From: Prauserella aidingensis | GTDB taxonomy: Bacteria; Actinomycetota; Actinomycetes; Mycobacteriales; Pseudonocardiaceae | Reading direction: 5' to 3' | Assembly (NCBI RefSeq): GCF_024171865.1 | Contig: NZ_JAMTCN010000004.1 | Span: 281,471 to 345,470, forward strand | DNA: 64,000 bases | Shown: piece by piece, positions 53,291-60,409 of the stretch | Position numbering within the stretch: the first letter of the stretch is position 1 | Layout of the letters: each line of letters starts with the position of its first letter | Program-made: the position numbers and the translations under genes | Notes under the pieces: generated by a model | Seen by the model: the letters and a program-made list of their open reading frames with translations, nothing else | Databases searched by the model: none | What the model was told of the DNA's origin: nothing

Positions 53291-53304
53291 TGCAAGCGGT
53301 TGCC
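53291..53304. promoter_or_regulatory. LacI-family operator
   Basis: TGCAAGCGGTTGCC is a close match to the LacI-family palindrome TGCAANCGNTTGCA with the central CG. It is followed by a TTTGCCA element. It lies between the divergent adh and lacI genes and overlaps the lacI -35 box, so it should control both directions. Confidence 0.75.
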
Positions 53305-53329
53305 AAACTTTGCCAAAACTATCTAGGAT
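53300..53329 (+). promoter_or_regulatory. Promoter of the LacI-family regulator gene
   Basis: TTGCCA (53300-53305) and TAGGAT (53324-53329) are 18 bases apart, 32 bases before the lacI ATG. The -35 lies within the operator, indicating autoregulation. Confidence 0.5.
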
Positions 53330-53361
53330 CACCGTGTGTTCAACGTCTTGAGGGCCCGCTG

Positions 53362-54369
53362 ATGGAACCAACCGACCGGAAGTGGCCGACCATTTACGAC
53401 GTGGCCAGGGAAGCGGGCGTGGCAACCTCGACGGTGTCGCGAGCGCTGACCAATCCCGGCCGTGTCAACGCACGAACCCGGGACCGCGTCGTCGAGGTCG
53501 CCCAGCGGCTCGGCTACCGCACCAATCCGCTCGCGCAGGCCTTGCCGTCCGGGCGCACGCGGACGGTGGCGCTGTGCGTCTCGGACATCACGAATCCGCA
53601 CTTCTTCGGCATCATCCGGGGAGCGGAGCAGCAGGCCCGCGCCGCGGGGTGCACCCTCATCCTGTCGGACACCGAGGAATCACCGGATCTCGAGGCCGCG
53701 AACATCGAGCGGCTCAGTGGATCGGTGGACGGTTTCGTGATCGCGGCGAGCCGGATGTCCGATCAGCAGATCGGCGAGCTGACCGGCCGCCATCGGCTCA
53801 CGCTGATCAGCCGTCAGGTCAGCGGCGTGCCGAGCACGATCGTCGACCATGAGGACGGCACCCGGCAGATCATCGAACACCTTGCGTCTCTCGGACACCG
53901 CTCGGTGGTCTACGCGGCCGGCCCGCGGCGCTCCTGGCTGGCGGCGAAACGGTGGCACGCGATCAGGACGATCGCCCGGAAGCTCGGCCTCGCCGCCACG
54001 CGACTGGGCCCGTTCCCACCCGCCGTGCGAGGCGGAGCCGCGGCGGCCGACGCCACCCTCGGCCAGGGAGCCACCGCAGTGATCGCGCACAACGACCTGC
54101 TCGCCATCGGGATGCTGCGACGCTTCAGCGACCGGGCCGTGCACGTGCCCGGCGCCATCAGTGTCGTGGGCTACGACGACATCTTCGGTGCCGATTTCTG
54201 TTCCCCGCCGCTGACGACCCTCGCCGGCCAGTTCGACGAAGCGGGCAGGCTTGCGATCGACCTGCTCCTCGGCACACGGGACGGGACACGGCCGCCACAG
54301 GCCGAGAATCAGGTGGTGCTGCCGTCGCACCTGGTCGTACGCGGTTCCACCGGCCCCGCACCGTCCTGA
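53362..54369 (+). CDS. LacI-family transcriptional regulator of the TRAP/quinate operon
   Basis: 335 residues. The start MEPTDRKW precedes the HTH TIYDVAREAGVATSTVSRAL at 10-29 and the hinge helix NPLAQALPSGRTRTVAL, where Pro replaces the usual Ala/Arg context. The periplasmic-binding-like domain starts VALCVSDITNPHFFGII and includes HNDLLAIGMLRRF and VVGYDDIF. It is divergent from the seven-gene adh-TRAP-aroQ-gfo-quiC operon, and a LacI-type palindrome lies between, so it is the local repressor. The effector is presumably the imported acid. Confidence 0.9.
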   Translation: MEPTDRKWPTIYDVAREAGVATSTVSRALTNPGRVNARTRDRVVEVAQRLGYRTNPLAQALPSGRTRTVALCVSDITNPHFFGIIRGAEQQARAAGCTLILSDTEESPDLEAANIERLSGSVDGFVIAASRMSDQQIGELTGRHRLTLISRQVSGVPSTIVDHEDGTRQIIEHLASLGHRSVVYAAGPRRSWLAAKRWHAIRTIARKLGLAATRLGPFPPAVRGGAAAADATLGQGATAVIAHNDLLAIGMLRRFSDRAVHVPGAISVVGYDDIFGADFCSPPLTTLAGQFDEAGRLAIDLLLGTRDGTRPPQAENQVVLPSHLVVRGSTGPAPS

Positions 54370-54432
54370 CGATGTCGGACGCTCCGGTTCTCACCGCCGG
54401 CCTGCACAGCCGGGGACCAGGCGCGGAGTCCC

Positions 54433-54457
54433 TTGCTCTTCACACACCGAAGAGCAA
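54433..54457 (+). terminator. Possible terminator after the LacI gene
   Basis: TTGCTCTT and AAGAGCAA form an 8-bp stem around a 9-base loop, 63 bases after the lacI stop codon. A TTTTT run follows 11 bases later, farther away than usual. Confidence 0.45.
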
Positions 54458-54478
54458 CAACCCTGCCGTTTTTCCTGG

Positions 54479-54522
54479 TGGTGGGCCGGGTCGGACTTGA
54501 ACCGACGGCCAAAGGATTATGA
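54479..54522 (-). tRNA. 3' tRNA fragment (anticodon loop to CCA), probable attachment site
   Basis: Read on the minus strand the segment begins TCATAATCC (a CAT anticodon loop), then TTTGGCC, the T-arm GTCGG-TTCAAGT-CCGAC and the acceptor half CCGGCCCACCA. The T-stem pairs perfectly. No D-arm or 5' acceptor strand (GGGCCGG) precedes it at 54523 onward, so this is only the 3' half of a tRNA-Met or tRNA-Ile(CAT)-like gene. Such 3' copies are left by tyrosine integrases that use the tRNA as attB; the element then lies on the high-coordinate side. Confidence 0.72.
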
Positions 54523-54895
54523 GGCACCCGACAGCCGTCGCACAGCACGCTCACCAGCGGAAACATTCGAATGAGACGTCACGGCGGGTGCGAACGAGGC
54601 ACTACGAGGAACCGTTTCGCACCCAAATTCGCACCCAGGGCCGAGACCGGGCGCCCGCATCGAGATCGGCGACCGACCCGTCGCGAACGCTCCGGGGCCA
54701 GCGCAGCTCGGCCCCGGGGAAAGATCGGCGGTGTCGACGGACGACTGAACCCTGACGTACGGCCGAACCCTCCGTCACTGATGACTCAGCCGCACGCCGC
54801 AATGATGCCCAGGGAGATTCACGACGTGGAGGCCACCACTCCACGAAGCACCGGCAGTCGCCTCCCGTCCAGCCTGCCGCCGACGAACGGCCGGG
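54523..54895. other. Intergenic stretch beside the tRNA scar with short TTCGCACCC repeats
   Basis: No gene is recognisable in about 370 bases. TTCGCACCCA occurs twice in direct orientation at 54616-54625 and 54628-54637, and its core occurs once inverted at 54586-54594. Repeats of this kind close to a tRNA scar resemble integrase arm-binding sites. No integrase gene is visible nearby. Confidence 0.45.
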
Positions 54896-55005
54896 TCAGA
54901 ACACCACGACAGGCTTGACGACCCGGCCGGATTCCGAATCAGCGAACGCGGTGTTGATCTCGTCCAGCGAGTAGGTTTGCACCAGCTCGTCGAACGAGAA
55001 ACGTC
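54896..55005 (-). pseudogene. C-terminal fragment of a zinc-type alcohol dehydrogenase
   Basis: The last 35 residues of an NDMA- or class III-like alcohol dehydrogenase remain: FSFDELVQTYSLDEINTAFA and GRVVKPVVVF before the stop codon. Upstream the sequence switches at once into aldehyde dehydrogenase remnants on the other strand, so the rest has been deleted. Confidence 0.65.
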
Positions 55006-55013
55006 CCTGGCAG

Positions 55014-55573
55014 GTGGGCGAACACCTGGTCTCGCATCCCGACGTCGCCAAGGTCGCGCTCACCGGCTCGACCGCCACCGGCCGCGCGGTCCCGCGCGGC
55101 CGGTGGCGACCGACTCATCCACGCCACCCTGGAGCTCGGCGGCAAATCACCACCGGTCGTCTTCCCCGACGCGGATCTCTCGGCCGCCGCCAACGGTCTC
55201 GTCGCCAGCGGCTTCGCCGCGACCGGACGAACCTGCATGGCCGGATCCAGACTGATCCGCCACGCCGACGTGCACGCCGAGCTCACCCGACTGGTCGCGG
55301 AGCGCCAGCCAGCTCATGCTCGGCGACCCCAACGAACCCGCGACCGAAATGGGTCCGGTCGCTAACGCAGCCCAGTACGAGAAGGTGAGCGGATACCTCG
55401 ACCGGGCGAAAGCAGAAGGGGGCGTCGTCGCACCCGACGTTCCCTCGGTGGCTACAAGACCTCGGGGCTCGGGCGCGAGAACGGCATCGACTCCCTTTGA
55501 CCCCTATCTGGAGTACAAGTCCGTCTGGGTCGAGCTCACCGGCAGCACCAGAGACCCCTTCACACTCGGCTCT
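55014..55573 (+). pseudogene. Aldehyde dehydrogenase, decayed (deletion and several frameshifts)
   Basis: Pieces of one protein appear in order in different frames: VGEHLVSHPDVAKVALTGST, then LELGGKSP with FPDADLSAAANGLVASGFAA and the remnant of the active-site segment (TGRTCMAGSRL), then LGDPNEPATEMGPVANAAQY, then GGYKTSGLGRENGIDSL, and finally YLEYKSVWVELTGSTRDPF. The N-terminal half is missing, and roughly 100 residues are lost between the third and fourth pieces. At least three frame changes make it non-functional. Confidence 0.8.
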
Positions 55574-55696
55574 AACCCGTCACCGTCCGTAATCCATCGG
55601 AATTGGGCCGAGGCTTGCAGGGAACACCTCGGGGCCGAGGTCGCCAGCATCATCTGGCGATGATCGTCCGCTACGCCTCTCCCCGAATGGACCCTA

Positions 55697-56261
55697 ATGC
55701 GGGAGAGACTCTCGTGCGCACCGCCGAGCAGACTGCTCGAGCGGTCGGCGCTGTCGCCAGTAGTCGTCCAGCCGTCGCGGAACACTGTCTGGCTGTGGGC
55801 ATCGGCAACGAGTGCGCCGGATGGCGCCGCGCTCACCGCCACCAAGGCCACCCTGGGCAAGAAGGGACAGCGGCTGGCTGCCGGAGCGGTCCGTTTCGGG
55901 CTGGCCGGGTTGCGGCAGAGTCATCGCGACGCGCGCTTCGCCGACCGCCCGTCGCCATCCGGCGACGACCGAGCCCCGGTCGTTCTCTACCAGGACGTGG
56001 GACCTCGCTGGGTTTCTCGGCGCCGATCTGGAACCGGCGCAGCGGTTCGTACGGGACCACCTCGCGGAGCTGAACGGGCGAACCCCGCAAAACCCTCGTC
56101 GGCCACTTCCGTGCCGACATGAGCCTCATCGGCGCCGCCGGACCACTCCATGTCCACCGCAACACCATGGCCTACCGACCCCAGCGTAGCGAGAAGATCC
56201 TGGGCAGCCCCGTGACGGACCGAGCACTGGAGCTGCAATGTGCACTGCACCTCGTCGAGCA
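55697..56261 (+). pseudogene. PucR-family regulator C-terminal half, decayed
   Basis: Fragments in changing frames read PSRNTVWLWAS, then GLAGLRQSHRDARFA and APVVLYQDVG, then FLGADLEPAQRFVRDHLAEL, then LHVHRNTMAYRPQRSEKILG with TDRALELQCALHLVEHYG. This is the order of a PucR/CdaR regulator, ending with its helix-turn-helix. At least two frameshifts are present and the N-terminal sensor is missing. It abuts the 3' end of the SCO-like gene on the other strand. Confidence 0.75.
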
Positions 56262-56768
56262 CTACGGCGCCCCAGTCTTCGCAAGGATGGTCCGCAATGA
56301 GACGGTCATCTCGGCCTCCGTGATGGAATCGAGGAAGTGCGCGGCGTACTTCCCCTCCGGCGACAGCAGGTAGGTGATCGCGGTGTGCGGTACGGAATAC
56401 CCGTCCGGGTCGGTCGGGTCGTACTTTCGCCGGGCGAAGACCCGGAACTCCTGCTTGGCCTGTTCGACAGCGTCGACAGAGCCCGTGAGCCCCGTGTAGC
56501 GCGGGTAGGGTCGGAGGAACTCGCGGAGCACGTCCGGGGTGTCGCGTTCAGGGTCGACACTGATGTAAAGCGGCTGCAGTCGGTCAGCCGTCTCACCGAG
56601 CTCGTCGAGTACGGAGGACAGCCTGCGCAGCGCCCTCGGGCAGACGACCTTGCAGTGTGTGAAGCCGAAGAACACCAGCTGCCACCGGCCCTGGTAAGTA
56701 TTCTCGGTCACCGGCCGACCGTCGTGGTCGACCAGGGAAAAGGACGGTTGGTCAAGGCTCGTCATCAT
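56262..56768 (-). CDS. SCO1/SenC-family thioredoxin-fold protein, apparently cytoplasmic
   Basis: 168 residues. Thioredoxin-like fold with FFGFTHCKVVCPRAL giving the CxxxC pair C39/C43, SVDPERDTP at about 70, and the third copper ligand H128 in VPHTA. Typical SCO proteins are membrane-anchored or lipoproteins that metallate cytochrome oxidase; here there is no signal peptide or membrane anchor, and the protein starts directly with the fold. It overlaps the linalool-dehydratase-like gene by four bases, so it is co-translated with it. A role as copper or thiol-redox partner of that enzyme is inferred. Confidence 0.85.
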   Translation of the reverse strand: MMTSLDQPSFSLVDHDGRPVTENTYQGRWQLVFFGFTHCKVVCPRALRRLSSVLDELGETADRLQPLYISVDPERDTPDVLREFLRPYPRYTGLTGSVDAVEQAKQEFRVFARRKYDPTDPDGYSVPHTAITYLLSPEGKYAAHFLDSITEAEMTVSLRTILAKTGAP

Positions 56769-58297
56769 CGGTCCTGCCTGAAGGTGAAGGTGTGCGGGTT
56801 CTCGGTGCAGGACAGCACCACTTGGTCGCCGTTGATGTGAACGGTCTTCGCGAACGGTCCGGGCTCCGGGGTGACCGTTATGCCGTCGATGCGGGCGACG
56901 GGCTGCTCGTCGGCCAATACGGTCCAGCGGCCCCGGCCAGCCACGTGGCTGATCGTGACCGTTCCCTCGCCTGGCACAGCACGGGTGCGCTGGAGTCGCG
57001 CGTAGAGCACGCCGTCGACGACTTCGGCCTGGCTGACGTCGATGTCGCGTTCGACGGCCGTCAGCACGGGCTGGTCGGAGCGGGAGCTATCCCGCCGGCT
57101 GTTGTACAGGCCCCACATCCCGTCCGGCACGTTGAGCCGAGCGTAGCCCAGGAGTACGTTGCCGGCCATCGGCTCGACCAGGGTGACGTTTCCGTCGTCA
57201 TCGGTGACCGTGTCGTTGCGGGGGTAGTACAGGCCGCCGTCGCGCCATGTCGGCTGCATGAACCGGTCGGCGTGGGCGAGAAGACCCTCAAGTGTGCGCT
57301 CGTCGCCCATCTCGGACGCCCACACGGTCACCCAGCCGAAATCGCATGAGTCATTGTCACTTTGCCTCCCCGCCGCCTCCATCGGCGGTGACGGTGTCAC
57401 AGACAACGTGTCGTCCGGGCCGGGGCGGAGGAACCCCGCGACCTGGCGGGGGTAGTTCGCGTGGACGAAGTCGCGGTTCCACATGTTCATGAGGGTTCCG
57501 CACCACGCGTCCGCCCACGGCGCGGGAGCCGCGTTGGGGAGCACGGTCTTCGAGTCTTCAAGGACCAGCATGCTGTAGTGGCCGTTCTCGTCCAGCTTGC
57601 CGAAGTCGGCCCATGCCCGCTCGTACCCGGCGGTCACTTCGTCGGCACGATTCCCACCGGTGATCAGGTCGTGCAGACGGAAACCCAGGATCGCGGGCTG
57701 GTTGCAGATCTGGAACACGCAGTTCGGTTCGCAGGCCACGCCCAGGTAGCCGTTCTGGACCATTTGCCAGTAGATGTGGTCGTTGAGCGTTTCCCGGTCG
57801 TACTCGAATCGCTTCGCCTCTCCACCCCAGAAGAACGACCAGTGCTCAAGCGCCAGGGAGCCGGGGGCCGCGTAGCGGTCACTGTCGAAGAGATGATCGT
57901 GCAGAAGTGCCATCGACTGGACGTATGCGCTGTACATGATGTTGTCGCGCACCACGGGGTCCCACTCCTCGTGCAACGAATCCGACAGGTGGGCGTTGAA
58001 TGGCGCTCCGCCCTGACTGGTGTCCCGCCAGTACATCCAGACCTCGGGCAGGAGGATCTTGTCGATCAGCCGCTGCATCGTCGGCTGGAACAAGCCCGGA
58101 GCGGCGGGAAGCCGGTGGAGATGAGTCACCGCCAGCGCGTAGGTCATATAGGCGAGCTGGAAGCGGTACCCGCCGAAATCGTCCTGTCCCGTCGCCTTGC
58201 CCTGCATCAGAGACCAGTCGTTGGTCTGCTGGCGGGACAGATTGTCGAAGTGCCGCAGGTGACCGATCTGCTCCGCGGTCAGTAGTTTCTCCGTCAT
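56765..58297 (-). CDS. Linalool dehydratase-isomerase (Ldi/LinD)-like enzyme
   Basis: 510 residues. An alpha/alpha-barrel protein of the Ldi family: the segment GQDDFGGYRFQLAY gives D39/D40 and Y44, LLHDHLF gives H133/H135, and GVACEPNCVFQICNQP gives C189, C193 and C198. In Castellaniella LinD the active site uses D39, Y45, H129, C171 and C180; the nine-residue Cys spacing is identical here (189/198). LinD isomerises geraniol to linalool and dehydrates linalool to myrcene. No signal peptide is seen, whereas LinD is periplasmic, and the protein is longer, with a C-terminal beta-rich extension of about 120 residues. The substrate is unknown; a tertiary allylic alcohol or terpenoid is a guess. 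Confidence 0.8.
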   Translation of the reverse strand: MTEKLLTAEQIGHLRHFDNLSRQQTNDWSLMQGKATGQDDFGGYRFQLAYMTYALAVTHLHRLPAAPGLFQPTMQRLIDKILLPEVWMYWRDTSQGGAPFNAHLSDSLHEEWDPVVRDNIMYSAYVQSMALLHDHLFDSDRYAAPGSLALEHWSFFWGGEAKRFEYDRETLNDHIYWQMVQNGYLGVACEPNCVFQICNQPAILGFRLHDLITGGNRADEVTAGYERAWADFGKLDENGHYSMLVLEDSKTVLPNAAPAPWADAWCGTLMNMWNRDFVHANYPRQVAGFLRPGPDDTLSVTPSPPMEAAGRQSDNDSCDFGWVTVWASEMGDERTLEGLLAHADRFMQPTWRDGGLYYPRNDTVTDDDGNVTLVEPMAGNVLLGYARLNVPDGMWGLYNSRRDSSRSDQPVLTAVERDIDVSQAEVVDGVLYARLQRTRAVPGEGTVTISHVAGRGRWTVLADEQPVARIDGITVTPEPGPFAKTVHINGDQVVLSCTENPHTFTFRQDR

Positions 58298-58438
58298 GAG
58301 CTTTCGCTCCTTCGCGGATGAGGGATTCGTGGAGTTGATGCATCACATGGTTTTTCAGGTCCGCAGGTCATGGCCGCACTGCACGGGGCGCACTCACCTG
58401 CACCCGCCGGAATGGGCATGGCAGCCCTGAAAACAAGC

Positions 58439-58453
58439 GGAGACAGTAGCTCC
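58439..58453. promoter_or_regulatory. TetR operator copy 1 (ldi-like gene upstream region)
   Basis: GGAGA-CAGTAG-CTCC followed by ACTTA. The same GGAGA-N6-CTCC(G/A)CTT pattern recurs three more times in the island, always beside the ldi-like gene or the tetR/exporter pair. Centre-to-centre distance to copy 2 is 42 bases. Confidence 0.75.
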
Positions 58454-58480
58454 ACTTAGGGCGCCCACTCTACACGACCC

Positions 58481-58495
58481 GGAGATGCCATCTCC
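58481..58495. promoter_or_regulatory. TetR operator copy 2 (ldi-like gene upstream region)
   Basis: GGAGA-TGCCAT-CTCC followed by GCTTA. With one base on each side the arms extend to GGAGAT/ATCTCC, the most symmetrical of the four copies. Confidence 0.75.
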
Positions 58496-58503
58496 GCTTA
58501 GGA

Positions 58504-58861
58504 GGAGAGGTGCCGCCGATCGCCGCACCCATCCACCCCCGCCCGGCGCACTCACCGCTCCGGCCGAACCGGCACAATGAACCTCCCCCTCGCCAAGCCA
58601 CTTCGCCCACACGGACAACGAGGCGGCGCCGAAGAGGCGACGGCGATGTTCAGTACTGCCCTTCGAAACATCCCGTCGGCACGGTCCAGCGCCGGCCAGC
58701 ACACATCGCTCCCGTATCACCCCTGGGGGGCACCGGGGTGCGGGCGAACCCGACGCGGGCAGTCCTCGTACCCCCTCGACTGGCGGCTGGCACCGCGGTG
58801 ACACGCTTTCCGCCCAGGCCGAGGAAAGCCAGATGCAGACTTCGGCAGCACGTGCGTCCTG
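58504..58861. other. Intergenic region between operator copy 2 and the membrane-protein gene
   Basis: About 360 bases. Open frames on both strands give Pro/Arg-rich or Gly/Ser-rich translations with no recognisable domain, and I reject them. No RNA gene or repeat is seen apart from the operator pair just to the left. Confidence 0.5.
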
Positions 58862-59383
58862 TCAGTGCCCAGCGGTCGCCTTCACCAGGGCCACTCCCAC
58901 GCCGATGATCGCGTCCAAAAGGCCCGCCACCACGGCCGGCGGGACGCCGCCTCCCATGCGCAGCCCACCCAAGCAGCCCCACAGAAAGAGCGAGACGACT
59001 CCCAACCCCGCCGCCGTCAGCGAGGCGGAGTGCAGGGGCAGCACGTCGAGGGCGGACAGCCCGATCAGCACCGCCGGCCCCACGGCACAGGACAGCAGCG
59101 GGCTGCTGACGTACAGCATGCGGCGCAGTTCGAAGCCGGTGGCACGGTGACGGTGGACAGTGCGATGCGCCTGCTGGTCGACCACGAACGCCGCGAGCCA
59201 CAACCCCAGGGCGGTCGTCAGGACGGTGGCAGTGGCACCGAGTGCGCTCACGCCGCTGAAGGACAGGCCGACCACCACAGAGATCATCGTGATGGTCGCG
59301 TAGATGCGCTCCTTCAGGCGGTCCGCCACGGCCTCGGCCACCGTGGCAGCCGGCGGATCCTCTCGTTGATCATCGTCCACCAT
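58862..59383 (-). CDS. Small polytopic membrane protein of unknown function
   Basis: 173 residues from the ATG at 59383, with GAGGGG six bases upstream. A charged N-terminus (VDDDQREDPPAATVAEAV) is followed by four to five hydrophobic segments, starting with IYATITMISVVVGLSFSGV and including a Gly-rich GGLRMGGGVPPAVVAGLLDA. The pattern recalls small VIT-like or DUF membrane proteins but I do not recognise a family. It lies between the operator pairs of the ldi and exporter transcripts and could be part of this island's system. Confidence 0.65.
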   Translation of the reverse strand: MVDDDQREDPPAATVAEAVADRLKERIYATITMISVVVGLSFSGVSALGATATVLTTALGLWLAAFVVDQQAHRTVHRHRATGFELRRMLYVSSPLLSCAVGPAVLIGLSALDVLPLHSASLTAAGLGVVSLFLWGCLGGLRMGGGVPPAVVAGLLDAIIGVGVALVKATAGH

Positions 59384-59631
59384 CCGCTGCCCCTCACTTG
59401 TTGCGGAACGCAGGCCACGCACCCGTGCTCATCCGCCGTGCACGGCGCCCCGAGCACGCTCACCAGCATGCCTCGGGCCGCGCCTCGGAGCCGGCAGCTA
59501 CGAGCGCGTGGCCTGGCGTTTCGGACCATGACGGACAGGCAGACGGCCGCGACGCGGCGGAGAAGAAGCGCCGGAGCGACGAAGCCCGGCATGGGCCATC
59601 GGGCGGTCGAACGACAGATACCCCGTGCCGC

Positions 59632-60300
59632 CTACGGCGCGGCCCGGTCGAACTCCTCCTGACTGAGGGCCGGTTGAGGCAGGGCGGTGGGGCGCTCGCG
59701 ACTCGTTCGGAGCGCGTCGAGGATGAGGGTGAGATAGCGCTGCCACATGTCCTGCGAGACGGCTTTGGTGCGCTGTGTCGCTGCTCCGAGCATGATCTGA
59801 ATGAGGGGAAAGTCGGTCACCTCGATGTCGTCACGCAGTGAGCCGTGCCGCTGGGCACGCTCGAGGACGGCGTTGATCGCGGGTGTGAGGCGGTCGCGGG
59901 CGGCGGCGACCCGGTCCTTGCCGTGGCTGCCCACCAGGAGGACCTCTCGCAGCCCCCGGTCCTCGGCGAAGTCCTGTCCGGCCGCGGTGAAGAAGTGGAC
60001 GAGCCCGTCCCAGGGATCCTCGCGGGTGAGCGCCTCTTCGGCGAGCTCGATGACGCGTTGGATCTCCTTGTCGAAGATCGCTTCGACAAGTTCCTCGCGA
60101 TTAGCGAAGCGCCGATAGATCGTGCCCACGCCGACGCCCGCGTGATGGGCGATGTCGTCAAGGGTGACCTCGATGCCTCGCTGCGCGAACACTTCCTGAG
60201 CTGCGGTGATGATGCGCTGGCGGTTGCGCTCGGCGTCCGCGCGAAGGGGGCGGCCCGACGCATCGGCAGCGGGCGGCGAGGGAGAGGTCCTGCGGCTCAT
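59632..60300 (-). CDS. TetR-family regulator of the ldi/exporter island
   Basis: 222 residues from the ATG at 60300; longer in-frame starts would lie inside the operator. The helix-turn-helix is VTLDDIAHHAGVGVGTIYRRFANREELV (about 45-72). The ligand domain ends MLGAATQRTKAVSQDMWQRYL, the SBP-like TetR_C pattern (a LmrA/PfmR-like type). It is divergent from the DHA2 exporter and sits between the two operator pairs. It probably represses its own gene, the exporter-monooxygenase genes and the ldi-like gene. Confidence 0.87.
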   Translation of the reverse strand: MSRRTSPSPPAADASGRPLRADAERNRQRIITAAQEVFAQRGIEVTLDDIAHHAGVGVGTIYRRFANREELVEAIFDKEIQRVIELAEEALTREDPWDGLVHFFTAAGQDFAEDRGLREVLLVGSHGKDRVAAARDRLTPAINAVLERAQRHGSLRDDIEVTDFPLIQIMLGAATQRTKAVSQDMWQRYLTLILDALRTSRERPTALPQPALSQEEFDRAAP

Positions 60301-60323
60301 GCCCCCACTATAGACAGCCATCC

Positions 60324-60338
60324 GGAGAAAATGTCTCC
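60324..60338. promoter_or_regulatory. TetR operator copy 3 (tetR side)
   Basis: GGAGA-AAATGT-CTCC followed by GCTTA, 24 bases upstream of the tetR ATG. Confidence 0.75.
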
Positions 60339-60368
60339 GCTTAGTGCTACGGTGGTCCAAACGTAAAT

Positions 60369-60383
60369 GGAGATGATTCCTCC
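60369..60383. promoter_or_regulatory. TetR operator copy 4 (exporter side)
   Basis: GGAGA-TGATTC-CTCC followed by ACTT, 27 bases before the exporter start. Centre-to-centre distance to copy 3 is 45 bases, close to the 42 of the other pair. In each pair one copy continues GCTTA and the other ACTT. Confidence 0.75.
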
Positions 60384-60409
60384 ACTTCTCTGTGTGTGTG
60401 GAGACTGCT

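Noticed and set aside
58394..58804. Minus-strand frame of 136 codons in the ldi upstream region
   Set aside because: It crosses both operators, is Gly/Ser/Cys-rich and has no recognisable domain or ribosome site.
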